64,000 nt of DNA from Kineosporia babensis (GTDB taxonomy: Bacteria; Actinomycetota; Actinomycetes; Actinomycetales; Kineosporiaceae): positions 248,001 to 312,000 of the forward strand of contig NZ_JAJOMB010000006.1 in the NCBI RefSeq assembly GCF_021129305.1. The letters run 5' to 3'. The position numbers were made by a program, and so were the translations under genes. Under the pieces are notes generated by a model, which saw only the letters and a program-made list of their open reading frames with translations, was not told the DNA's origin and searched no databases. Shown one piece after another: positions 26,101 through 32,570 of this stretch. Each line of letters opens with the position of its first letter. Within the stretch, counting starts at the first letter, position 1.

Positions 26101-28130
26101 GGATGTACCGCACCGGAGACCGGGTCCGCTGGGTCTCGCGCCCGCCGGTCGATGGTGATCCTTCGGGATCGACTTCGCCTCTGGTAGTGGACTTCCTGGG
26201 CCGGGTGGACGACCAGGTGAAGGTCCGGGGCTACCGGATCGAGCTGGGTGAGGTCGCCGCTGTTGCCCAGCAGTGCCCGGGTGTGGGTGAAGCGGTGGCG
26301 GTGGTGGACGGAACTGGTGCGGACGCTCGTCTGGTCTGTTACTTCACCGGGCCCGAAGCGTCCGTGGTTGAGAAGTTCTGCCGTGATCGTCTGCCGGAGT
26401 ACATGGTGGCGTCGGTGTTCCTGCGGCTGGACGAGATGCCGCTGAACCGCAACGGCAAGATCGACCGGAAGGCCCTGCCGGCCGCCGAGGTCGAAAGCAC
26501 CTTCGTCGCGCCGGCCACGGAACGGGAGGCGCTGATCGCCCGGATCTGGTGCGAGGTGCTCGACGTCGACCGGGTCAGCGTGGAAGACAACTTCTTCGCC
26601 GTCGGCGGTCACTCGATCCGGGCCATCGCCCTGGTCGGCGCGCTCCGGGCCGCCGGGTGCGAGGTTCAGGTCAAGGACGTGTTCCAGCACCGCACCGTGC
26701 GCGCCCTGGCCCGGGTGGTCCGGGCCGCGCAGAGTGCCACCGGTCTGGTGGTGCCGCCGTTCTCGATGGTCAGCGAGGCCGATCGTTCCCGGCTGCCGGA
26801 GGATGCGACCGACGCCTACCCGCTGGCCCAGGTGCAGTTGGGCATGATCGTGGAGATGCTCGGCGACGAAGCGCAGCAGCGCTACGTCAACGCGTCGACG
26901 TTCGTGATCCGCGACGGCCGGCCGTTCCGGCCCGAGGCCCTGCAGCGGGCGGCCGAGACGGTGGTGGCCCGGCACGAAATGCTGCGCACATCAATTCATC
27001 TCGACGAGTACTCGGAGCCGCTGCAGGTCGTGCACCGGAACGCCGCGATCGCGGTCCGAGTGGTCGATGTGCGCGGCCAGGACGAGGAGTCCGCGGTCCG
27101 TGAGTGGCTGCGGGCCGAACGTTCTGCCGCCTTCGACCTCAGCACCCCGCCGATGCTGCGGATCGGGGCCCTGATCACGGACGGGGACTCGTGGCGCCTG
27201 GCCTTCACGCACTGCCACGCGATCACCGAGGGCTGGAGTCAGCAGAACCTGCTGATAGAGGTGCTCGAGCTCTACCGTTCCTCCTGCGAGGGAAAGAAAC
27301 TGGCCTGGAGCGCACCGGCCTCTCGGTACGCCGAGTTCATCGCGGCCGAACGTCAGGCCCTGGCCGATCAGGACGATCGCGCGTTCTGGCAGGACGTGGT
27401 GGACCGGCATCGTCGCTTCGCTCTGCCGGAGGGCTGGGGCGATCCCGCCGACGCCCCTCGCCAGCAGATCAAGCTGAGGATCGAGTTCCGGGACCTGGAG
27501 CCGCAGCTGCGGGAACTGGCTCGCAGCGAGCAGGTCTCGTTCAAGAGCGTGCTGCTCTCCGCCCACCTGAAGGTGCTGAGCCAGCTCACCGGTGAGCAGG
27601 CCTTCCACGCCGGGCTGGTCAGCAGCGGCCGCCCGGAGAGCGAGGGCTCCGAACGGGTCTACGGCATGTTCCTGAACACCCTGCCGTTCCCGTACGAGCG
27701 CAGCGCGCTCAGCTGGCGCGACCTGGTCCGGCAGACCTTCGACACCGAGGCCGCGATCTGGGGCCACCGGCGCTTCCCGCTGCCGGAGATCCAGCGGATG
27801 GCCGGGGACCGCCAGCTGTTGCCCGTGATGTTCAACTACACCGACTTCCAGCAGGTCGTCGACGGGGAACGGGTGGACGTGCGCGGCGGGTCCTCGGACG
27901 GCGCCAACGAGTTCCTGATGTCGGTGAACACCCAGCCCGGTCAGCTCACGCTGCGCCTGGTCAACCACGCGGTGGCCCGGGCCGGGGCCGAGCAGATCGC
28001 CGCGATGTACCGCACGGTCCTGGAGGTCATGGCCGCCGACCCGGACGGCCCGGCGCAGCCGGCGCTGGTCTCCGAGGCCGAGCGCAACCGGCTGCTGCAC
28101 GAGTTCAACGACACGGACGTGGAGTGGTGA
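17175..28130 (+). CDS. Large nonribosomal peptide synthetase, C-A-T-C-A-T-C-A-T-C
   Basis: A 3651-residue synthetase. Domains (approximate residues): C1 55-480, A1 505-1010, T1 1050, C2 1103-1535, A2 1562-2045, T2 2090, C3 2143-2570, A3 2596-3105, T3 3145, C4 3196-3640. The A1 pocket reads D-F-W-N-I-G-M-V-H, the Thr code. A2 and A3 both read D-L-P-K-V-A-E-V-G, Asn-like and equal to A2 of the first NRPS. C1 carries HHIACDA (last Gly replaced by Ala). C2, C3 and C4 carry CHxxxEG (CHAVLEG, CHPITEG, CHAITEG) instead of HHxxxDG, keeping the catalytic second His. No epimerisation domain is visible. It ends with C4, whose acceptor A-T pair is on the next protein. ATG 17175 follows GAGGGCGGG; I reject the longer frame upstream, which overlaps mbtH. 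Confidence 0.97.
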   Translation: MSTDELETIDTVEASAATAVESARQELLRRRLGGLRVEQSARAEPDEIVRADRTAPLPLSAGQQQMWFLSRLEPESWEYVVPLAVRLHGPLDAQRMRRALSGIVARHEVLRTRYVLDGTAPVQVVDPPADLDLPVDDVSGRPESEQEALGIARREPGRPFDLEQQWPLRARLIRLGPVEHILVVVFHHIACDAWSVRQFAQELGVLYGGGALPALAVQYADHAAHERAFLTGDGLERQMSYWRNELEGIGTLALPTDRPRPAVRSSEGDAVRFEIGAELSQRTADLGRRYDATPFMVMLTAFQVLLSRYTGSQDIPVGTVMSGRGRPELQSLIGYAINSLVMRARWQGEAGFGDLLTRSRSTVLGAFDHQAVPFARLVDELQPERDLSRSPLFQVAFTMHESRQDAFALSGLSAQPLENTSRVSRFDLTLQITQDPDGGLSGSLEFVSALFDRATITRMSRHLIRLLEQACADPISPVSRLELLDGEELALVTPAPATGTSPTSTIVDVFEQQCARTPDAVAVVSGRHELTYAELNARANRIAHLLRSRGVGVEEPVGLCLEHGPQLLPALLGILKSGAAYLPLDPAHPADRIAYMVSDSKTRLVITTGAHASLIETAPLLLLDRDEQLLAAQPDTDPAPVNRPENLIYVIYTSGSTGRPKGVTLTHANLHRLLTTTERHYHFGPDDTWALSHSYAFDFSAWELWGSLATGGRLVVVSHEERRSPEEFLDLLLRHRVTVLNQTPSAFRGLVDLAAAADPRIDELDVRVVIFGGEKLIMPDLAPWVARRGPERTELVNMYGITETTVHSTYHRVTGADLVPGSGNQVGYPLDDTSIFLLDKAGQPVPVGVTGEIHVGGPSVARGYLGRPDLTAQRFVPDPYGPRGARLYRSGDLARRCPDGSLEFLGRADDQVKVRGFRIELGEIRSVLQNHETVRDAVVLVREDVPGDKRIVAYTVPEAGAVPNPAELKTFLNRHLPEYMVPSAFVPVSGIPLTNNGKVDKAALPTPGRAALASAQEYVAPRTSAEEQIARAWLEVLSVDRIGVDDGFFEIGGDSIAAVALVGALRKSGVNVSVRDVFEHRTIARLASHVSQQDALAAETGIEPFALVRPEDQALLPEGLSDAYPLAQVQLGMVVEMLADTSRRVYHNSTCFRIIDDQPFSGEAFRTAVAHVLARHEILRTAFELERYSVPMQLVYTETEPPVGWRTLTGGDHEADLRAFMAQERSRLFDLTHPGLVRFFAHETPGEGGWWMTLTECHAVLEGWSHHSLLMELVSVYRQVRDGRPVTAPEPAAVRYADFIAAELAALEGEQDRAYWQGVVEDHERLTLPDVWAEAPDAVGVNRTWVLYRDLEPQLRQLAAGLGVSMKTVMLSTHLSVMSRITDAPAFHSGLVTNARPEAQGAERVAGVYLNPLPFPFRREQARTWGETLQQVFATELELWPHRRFPMGAMQREFNDGNRLLDVRFSYQDFRQVDADVIDYAATIDDSPTEFPLGVSTRAGFLVLTAQNRYIAPDRLKALGERYRSVLEAMIADGPDGRVVVPAGAADWGVGEQPLSGSGVSVLTAVEGTALRRPKTAAVWCNGESLNFADLDARAAKIAGLLEKTGVGRGSVVGVLLERGPDLIAALLGVWKAGAAFVPLDEAFPADRVAYMLATAGAEVVLTQDAYTDRFDCQVLTLDQAKTPISQRIAADPDELAYVIFTSGSTGRPKGVAVTHRGLANHVAWATSDLALRGPGGSALFSSVAFDLVVPNIWAALSTGQPVHVIPPSVDLAELGTALVSSLRAANSSGFSFLKMTPGHLEVLGRQLEDAVLADLAAVTVVAGEALPGTLAERWRGLLGDGRLINEYGPTEASVGTCILPITGNPGTGVVPIGRSLPGMRMYVLDQDLQTVDVGVPGELYVGGVGVARGYIGRPDLTAERFLPDPFTGGRMYRTGDRVRWVSGPDSALVVDFLGRMDDQVKVRGYRIELGEVAAVAQQCPGVGEAVAVVDGTGADARLVCYFTGPEASMVEKFCRDRLPEYMVASVFLRLDEMPLNRNGKIDRKALPAVETPQEHEYIEPANDQEALIARIWCEVLDVDRVSVEDNFFAVGGHSIRAIALVGALRAAGLPAQVKDVFELRTVRALAAGLSPEAAAEENECVQPFSLIGDGDRSLLPDGLTDAYPLAQVQLGMLVEMLADDSRNRYHNTASFRVRDGRPFRVEDLQRSAAAVLERHEMLRTCFDLDRYSVPMQLVHATAVMPVQVRDLRGLSREQLEEDLRVFTGQERATLFDLQQAPLMRITAHVESDEAWWMSVSVCHPITEGWSHRALLMELVEGYLQEAGTPTGEKPGVRYADFVAAELESLNGSQDREFWQDTIDEHERFVLPEGWGSGHGSHVIRVPLEDLRERLQERAAQADASLKSVLLSAHLAVLGRLSDLASFHTGLVCSGRPEVLGSEKVYGMYLNTVPFPHRRVAGSWGELIRQTFATEAGIWPHRRFPMPEIQRMAGDGRLLDTRFSYLDLDRAQGEDRVDAESGLGEGATEFGLAVAARGSEILLTVDAARLSLSSAERLAAAYRSALQALASEGLESPVAVTGLTVDVSVGEGLPPVPGAAVSVPAAIATTAARMPGLTAIWCDGARVGFGELEVRASRLAHHLQSLGCGRGSVVGVLQERGPALIVSLLAVWKTGAAYVPLDSTFPADRVEYMLQTAGAQLVLTQQSLADAAAAFPAVVVDGADQVAIAAASPEPVQAEIDLDELAYVIFTSGSTGRPKGVAVPHRGLANHVAWAVHELATAGTGGAALFSSVAFDLVVPNLWAPLIAGQPVHVVPESVDPSELGQALQDSLKAGGQAGFSFLKLTPGHLEVLGRQLEDDVLARFAGLIVVAGEALPGALAERWRGLLGDGRLVNEYGPTEASVGTCVLPVAGSQGSGVVPIGRSLPGMRMYVLDEDLQTVDVGVPGELYVGGVGVARGYVGRPDLTAERFLPDPFTGGRMYRTGDRVRWVSRPPVDGDPSGSTSPLVVDFLGRVDDQVKVRGYRIELGEVAAVAQQCPGVGEAVAVVDGTGADARLVCYFTGPEASVVEKFCRDRLPEYMVASVFLRLDEMPLNRNGKIDRKALPAAEVESTFVAPATEREALIARIWCEVLDVDRVSVEDNFFAVGGHSIRAIALVGALRAAGCEVQVKDVFQHRTVRALARVVRAAQSATGLVVPPFSMVSEADRSRLPEDATDAYPLAQVQLGMIVEMLGDEAQQRYVNASTFVIRDGRPFRPEALQRAAETVVARHEMLRTSIHLDEYSEPLQVVHRNAAIAVRVVDVRGQDEESAVREWLRAERSAAFDLSTPPMLRIGALITDGDSWRLAFTHCHAITEGWSQQNLLIEVLELYRSSCEGKKLAWSAPASRYAEFIAAERQALADQDDRAFWQDVVDRHRRFALPEGWGDPADAPRQQIKLRIEFRDLEPQLRELARSEQVSFKSVLLSAHLKVLSQLTGEQAFHAGLVSSGRPESEGSERVYGMFLNTLPFPYERSALSWRDLVRQTFDTEAAIWGHRRFPLPEIQRMAGDRQLLPVMFNYTDFQQVVDGERVDVRGGSSDGANEFLMSVNTQPGQLTLRLVNHAVARAGAEQIAAMYRTVLEVMAADPDGPAQPALVSEAERNRLLHEFNDTDVEW
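22851..23320 (+). repeat. Direct repeat, copy 1: A-domain C-terminal segment of module 2
   Basis: This stretch (end of the large A-subdomain through A8-A10) is nearly the same DNA as 25986-26482 in the next module. The copies share long identical runs, for example across the GGVGVARGY, DDQVKVRGYRIELGE and VVDGTGADARLVCYFTGPEAS codons. They differ mainly by a 27-base insertion in copy 2 just after WVS. Codons here use more T in third position than the flanking DNA. This points to recent duplication or gene conversion within the gene. Confidence 0.85.
25986..26482 (+). repeat. Direct repeat, copy 2: A-domain C-terminal segment of module 3
   Basis: This is the second copy of the segment at 22851-23320. 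Copy 2 carries nine extra residues after the WVS motif (RPPVDGDPSGSTSPL against GPDSAL). The same substrate pocket occurs in both modules, which fits module duplication followed by homogenisation. Confidence 0.85.
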
Positions 28131-28131
28131 G

Positions 28132-30858
28132 ATGACTCTGACAACGGAACGGCCGCGCGTACGGGGCCCGGTCGCCAGCCTGGCCGCCTGCTTCACCGAG
28201 CAGGCCGCCCGCACCCCGCAGGCCACGGCGGTGCTGGTCGGCGGTCGCCGGATCAGCTACGCCGACCTGGCAGCCGAATCGGCCCGCCGGGCTGGGGCGC
28301 TGGCCCGGGCCGGGGTCGGGCCTGACCAGGTGGTGGGGGTGATGCTCGGGCGCTCCGAGCACGCCCTGGCCGCGATGCTGGGCGTCTGGCGGGCCGGCGC
28401 GGCCTACCTGCCGATCGACCCGGCCCTGCCGCCGGACCGCATCGATTACATGCTGGCCACGGCCGGTGTTCAGGTGGTGCTCACCGAGAGCAGCCTGACC
28501 TCCCGCCTGCCGGAGGCATTCACCGGCCGCACCGTCCTGATCGGCGATTCGGGTCCCGAGCCGGAGCCCCTGGACGACCGGGACCTGCTGGCCTACGTGC
28601 TCTTCACCTCCGGCTCCACCGGACGGCCGAAGGGCGTGCAGATCAGCCGCCGGGCCCTGATCAACCTACTGTTCTCAGTCCGGGCCCGGCTGAACGCGGG
28701 GCCCGGGCACGTCTGGCTGGCCGCCACCTCGTTCTCGTTCGACATCTCGATGGCCGAGCTCTGGCTGCCGCTGATCACCGGCGGCACCGTGGTCCTGGCC
28801 ACCGACGAGCAGGTGCACGACCCGCTGGCCCTGTGCGGGCTGCTCTCCAGCCACGGAGTGACCCACCTGCAGGCCACGCCCTCGGGCTGGCGCCTGCTGC
28901 TGGCGGCCGGCTTCGGCGAGCGCGCGGTCACCGCGATCACCACGGGGGAGGCCTGCCCGCGCAGTCTGGCGGTCGAGCTCAGCCGCCGGGTGCCGGTCCT
29001 GCACAACCTGTACGGGCCCACCGAGACCACGGTCTGGTCGACGGGCTGGCCCATTCCGGTGGGCAGCGACGGTGGCGTGGCGATCGGCCGGCCCCTGCAC
29101 AACACCCGGGCCTACGTGCTGGGCGCCGACCTTGAGCCGGTGGCCCCGGGGGCCGTCGGTGAGCTGTACCTGGCCGGTGACGGGGTGGCGCGGGGTTATG
29201 CGCGTCGCCCGGACCTGACCGCGGAACGCTTCGTGCCGGAGCCCTTCGGCCGTTCCGGTGCCCGGATGTACTGGACCGGTGACCTGGCCCGGATGCGGCC
29301 GGACGGTGAACTGGAATGCCTGGGCCGGGTCGATCACCAGGTCAAGCTGCGCGGCCACCGGATCGAACTGGGCGAGATCGAGGAGTGCCTGCGGCGTCAT
29401 CCGGAGGTGGGCGATGCGGTGGTCGTGCTCAAGGAGGACCCGGAGGGCGACAAGAGCCTCGTCGCCTACGCCACCGGCGGCTCCGGCCTGCGCGAGTACC
29501 TGGGCCGGGAGCTACCGGCGTACATGGTTCCGGCCGCGGTCGTCGTGCTGGCCGAGTTGCCGTTGCTGCCCTCCGGCAAGGTGGACCGCAACGCCCTGCC
29601 TGACCCCTCCGGCGCCGACTACGAGGAGGCGGCCGAGCACGTCGAGGCCCGGACCAGGACCGAACGGCTGATCGTCCAGCTCTGCGCCGAGACACTCGGC
29701 CGGGGCCGGATCAGCGTGCAGGAGAAGTTCTCCCGCCTGGGCATCGACTCACTGCGCATCGTCACCCTGCTCGGCGCCGCCCGCCGCGCAGGCCTGAAGG
29801 TGCAGCTGAAGACCTTGCTGATGTCCGAGAACATCGAGCAGCTGGCCGCGAACATCGACCGGGCCCCGCGTTCGCTGGTCTCGTTCGGCCTGCGGCAGGC
29901 GCTCGAGGAGAACGACGTTCCCGGGGCGAGCCTGGCCGTGATCCGGGACGGTGAGATCGCCGAGCTGAGCACGGCCGGGGTGGTGACGCCCGGGGGAGCA
30001 GCGACGACCGAGCAGACCCGCTTCCACGTCGGGTCGATCAGCAAGCACGTCAGCGCCTGCCTGGCCCTGCGCCTGGTCGACCGGGGTCTGCTGAACCTCG
30101 ACCAGGACGTCAACATGCACCTGCGACGCTGGCCGGTGCCGGGCGGATTCGGGCCGGTGACCGTGCGGCACCTGCTCGCGAACCGCTCGGGACTGTCCCC
30201 GACGCCGTCCGTCTGGTATCCGCCGTCGGCGACCACACCGTCCCTCATTGATCTGTTGCAGGGAAAGACCACCGAACAGGACGACCCGATCCGCCGGGAC
30301 AGCGCTCCGGAGAGCACTTTCCAGAAGAACGGCTCGCACTGGGCGGTGCTGCAGCTGCTTCTGGAGGACCGCACCCGGACCGCCTTCGCCGATCTGGCCG
30401 ACGAGCTGGTCTTCGGCCCGCTCGGCCTGACCGGCAGCACCTTCCGGCACGACTTCGACGACCGGCCGAGGGCTCTGGGCCACGACGCGATGGGCCAGCC
30501 GTTGGACGGCGGCTGGCGTACCCGGCCGACGACGGCCGCCAACGGCTTGTGGAGTACCGCCGCGGACCTGGCCCGGATCGCCGTGGACCTCCGGCACGCC
30601 TACCGCGGAGAGCCGGCCACCCTGCTCTCGCCCGGGGCGGCCCGGCAGATGCTCACCCTGCAGCATCCCGGCAGCTTCTACGGCCTGGGAACCGTGCTGG
30701 ACGACAGCGAGTTCGGCCATGCAGGCGAGGTACCCGGCTTCCGGGCTATCAGCATGACCGGGATCGAGTCCGGCACCGGCTTCGTGGCCCTGACCAACTC
30801 GGACGCCGGCAAGGCCGTCCTCACCAGCACCGCCGACCTGATCAGGAGCGCCCCGTGA
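28132..30858 (+). CDS. NRPS A-T protein fused to a beta-lactamase/PBP-like domain (probable termination module)
   Basis: A 908-residue protein one base after the large NRPS. An A domain (about 15-515; FTSGSTGRPKG; PSGKVDRNALP) is followed by a T domain (LGIDSLR, Ser about 541) and a serine beta-lactamase/penicillin-binding-protein fold (about 590-905). That last domain has SISK (SxxK, about 635) and HAGEVPGF (HxG region, near 863). The usual YxN appears as QKN, so its Tyr seems missing. The A pocket reads D-I-A-Q-I-T-L-V-W, which I cannot match to a known code. It needs the C4 domain of the preceding protein. PBP-type thioesterases release and cyclise peptides but are usually separate proteins; here one is in cis and no ordinary thioesterase domain exists, so it probably releases the product. 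A hydrolase or non-catalytic role is also possible. Confidence 0.92.
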   Translation: MTLTTERPRVRGPVASLAACFTEQAARTPQATAVLVGGRRISYADLAAESARRAGALARAGVGPDQVVGVMLGRSEHALAAMLGVWRAGAAYLPIDPALPPDRIDYMLATAGVQVVLTESSLTSRLPEAFTGRTVLIGDSGPEPEPLDDRDLLAYVLFTSGSTGRPKGVQISRRALINLLFSVRARLNAGPGHVWLAATSFSFDISMAELWLPLITGGTVVLATDEQVHDPLALCGLLSSHGVTHLQATPSGWRLLLAAGFGERAVTAITTGEACPRSLAVELSRRVPVLHNLYGPTETTVWSTGWPIPVGSDGGVAIGRPLHNTRAYVLGADLEPVAPGAVGELYLAGDGVARGYARRPDLTAERFVPEPFGRSGARMYWTGDLARMRPDGELECLGRVDHQVKLRGHRIELGEIEECLRRHPEVGDAVVVLKEDPEGDKSLVAYATGGSGLREYLGRELPAYMVPAAVVVLAELPLLPSGKVDRNALPDPSGADYEEAAEHVEARTRTERLIVQLCAETLGRGRISVQEKFSRLGIDSLRIVTLLGAARRAGLKVQLKTLLMSENIEQLAANIDRAPRSLVSFGLRQALEENDVPGASLAVIRDGEIAELSTAGVVTPGGAATTEQTRFHVGSISKHVSACLALRLVDRGLLNLDQDVNMHLRRWPVPGGFGPVTVRHLLANRSGLSPTPSVWYPPSATTPSLIDLLQGKTTEQDDPIRRDSAPESTFQKNGSHWAVLQLLLEDRTRTAFADLADELVFGPLGLTGSTFRHDFDDRPRALGHDAMGQPLDGGWRTRPTTAANGLWSTAADLARIAVDLRHAYRGEPATLLSPGAARQMLTLQHPGSFYGLGTVLDDSEFGHAGEVPGFRAISMTGIESGTGFVALTNSDAGKAVLTSTADLIRSAP

Positions 30859-31652
30859 CCCAGACCAGCGAACGCCTGATCGTGAAAGTGACCACCCCCG
30901 TGAATCACCCGGTGTTCCAGGGGCACTACCCCGGCTTCCCGCTGGTGCCGGGCGCCTACCTGGTCGACGTGGTCAGCCGGGCGTTCCCGGACAGGTCCGA
31001 ACTCCTCGAGGTCGAGCAGTGCCGGTTCGTCGGCCCGACCTTTCCCGGTGAGGAGATCGTCGCCGACATCACCGCGGACGGCCCGCTGTACAGCGCCATG
31101 GTCACCGCTGCCGGACGGCCTTCGGCCCAGATTCGTTTCCGCCGAGGAACCTTTGAACCGGCCGGGACCTCCTCTGCCGTAGAGGATCTGCCGGTGATTC
31201 TCGACCGGGCCGCGATCGCCGGGATCGTGCCCCACCGCCCCCCGATCCTGCTGGCCGATCAGGTCAGCGAACTCGTCCCGGGCCGGCGGGCGACGGTTCA
31301 CCACACCGTGCCGGACGAGCCGGTCTGGCTCGAGCCGGTGGGCGAATTCCTGCCCCCGGCCCTGCTGCTGGAGTCCTGGGCCCAGGCGGCACTGGTCATG
31401 CTGCTCGCCGAGAACCCGCACCCGGACGTGAACGTCGGCGGCGTACCGGTGGCGGGAACGGCCGAGCGGGTGACCTTCGGGCCGCGAGTGCGCCCAGGGA
31501 TGCGGATCGACCACGAGATCACCTTCGTCCGTAACCTGGGCGGCATGAGCATCGTTCGCGGCGGCAGCCGGGTCAACGGCGTCCCGGTGCTCGAGATCGG
31601 CCGTCTGGTGACCACTCTCGCCTCCATCGAGCAGCTCCTGGTGGTGTCGTGA
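30855..31652 (+). CDS. Tandem hotdog-fold protein, FabZ/FabA-like dehydratase type
   Basis: A 265-residue protein made of two hotdog units, starting at GTG 30855 with a 4-base overlap on the NRPS. Unit 1 (about 1-125) has GHYPGFPLVPGAYLVDVV, matching the catalytic His segment of FabZ (GHFPxxPxxPGV), but Asp where the helix Glu is expected. Unit 2 (about 130-265) has VPHRPPILLADQV like the FabZ N-terminus and LLLESWAQAA with the helix Glu, but no His. The halves look complementary, forming one pseudo-dimeric active site. Family chemistry is dehydration of a beta-hydroxyacyl thioester. Next to two beta-hydroxylases, removing water from a carrier-bound hydroxy amino acid is possible; a lipid or acyl-starter role is the alternative. 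Confidence 0.8.
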   Translation: MTQTSERLIVKVTTPVNHPVFQGHYPGFPLVPGAYLVDVVSRAFPDRSELLEVEQCRFVGPTFPGEEIVADITADGPLYSAMVTAAGRPSAQIRFRRGTFEPAGTSSAVEDLPVILDRAAIAGIVPHRPPILLADQVSELVPGRRATVHHTVPDEPVWLEPVGEFLPPALLLESWAQAALVMLLAENPHPDVNVGGVPVAGTAERVTFGPRVRPGMRIDHEITFVRNLGGMSIVRGGSRVNGVPVLEIGRLVTTLASIEQLLVVS

Positions 31653-32365
31653 CCTGGGTGCGTCAATGGCCGGCCCGCAGCACCCGCGCCCGCCGGTTCG
31701 TCTGCTTCCCTCCGGCGGGCGCCGGGGCCGGGTTCTACCGGGACTGGGCCCCGGCGCTGCCGGCCGACTGCGAGCTGTGGTCCGTGCAGTACCCCGGCCG
31801 GGAAGACCGTTTCGGCGAGCCGCTGATCGCCGACCTGCAGACCATGGCCGACCAGATCGCCGCCGTGCCGGGCCTGCTCGACGGCACCCCGCTGTGGCTG
31901 TTCGGGCACAGCATGGGGGCGCTGCTCGCGTACGAGGTGGCCCGCCGGATCGAGCCCGCCGCACCCCTGCAGCGCCTGGTCGTCTCCGGCCGGATCGCCC
32001 GGCGCCACCAGAAACCCGGAACGCTCTACCAACTGGACGACGACGCCTTCTCCGCGCAGGTGCTCAAGCTCGGCGGCGTTCCCGAGGTGCTGCTGGCCGA
32101 CCCGGAGATGCGAGCCGTGCTGCTACCGATCATGCGCTCCGACTACCAGGCCGTCGAAACCTACTCGGCCCAGCCGCATCCGCCGCTGCAGACCCCGGTC
32201 CTGGCCCTGGCCGGCACCGACGACCAGCACGCCCCACCGCCCGCGATGGAGCACTGGTCGGACATCACCACCGGCCCGTTCCGGCTGGCCGCGCACCCGG
32301 GCGGGCACTTCTTCCTGGTGCCCGAACTCCAGAACGTGCTGCGCGACGTCCTGGCTCCACTGTGA
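31649..32365 (+). CDS. Type II thioesterase (alpha/beta hydrolase) of the NRPS cluster
   Basis: A 238-residue stand-alone thioesterase with the nucleophile elbow GHSMGALLAYEVARRI (Ser about residue 90), FVCFPPAGAGAGFYRDW near the N-terminus, and a C-terminal catalytic His in HPGGHFFL. Type II enzymes clear misprimed acyl groups from carrier proteins. GTG 31649 overlaps the preceding stop by 4 bases. This is the last recognisable gene of the peptide cluster; 205 bases without a gene (32366-32570) follow, in which I see a lower-GC stretch near 32485-32540 that may hold the promoter of the next operon but no clear hairpin. Confidence 0.93.
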   Translation: MTWVRQWPARSTRARRFVCFPPAGAGAGFYRDWAPALPADCELWSVQYPGREDRFGEPLIADLQTMADQIAAVPGLLDGTPLWLFGHSMGALLAYEVARRIEPAAPLQRLVVSGRIARRHQKPGTLYQLDDDAFSAQVLKLGGVPEVLLADPEMRAVLLPIMRSDYQAVETYSAQPHPPLQTPVLALAGTDDQHAPPPAMEHWSDITTGPFRLAAHPGGHFFLVPELQNVLRDVLAPL

Positions 32366-32570
32366 CGGGAGGACGAGTCGCGCTCGCCGGCGATTAGGTG
32401 ATTTCCCCCTGGCCAGCGGCCCTATCTGATCATTTGGTGTCGTCATCGCGGGGTATCGCCGGGAGCGGCTGCCCCATTGGCCGATGAATTGCACAAAGCT
32501 GCATGCGGCGGCTTTAGGACTGTTTTAATGCTCGCGTCCGGTAGGTCGGGTTCCATCAACCGGGAGCGAC

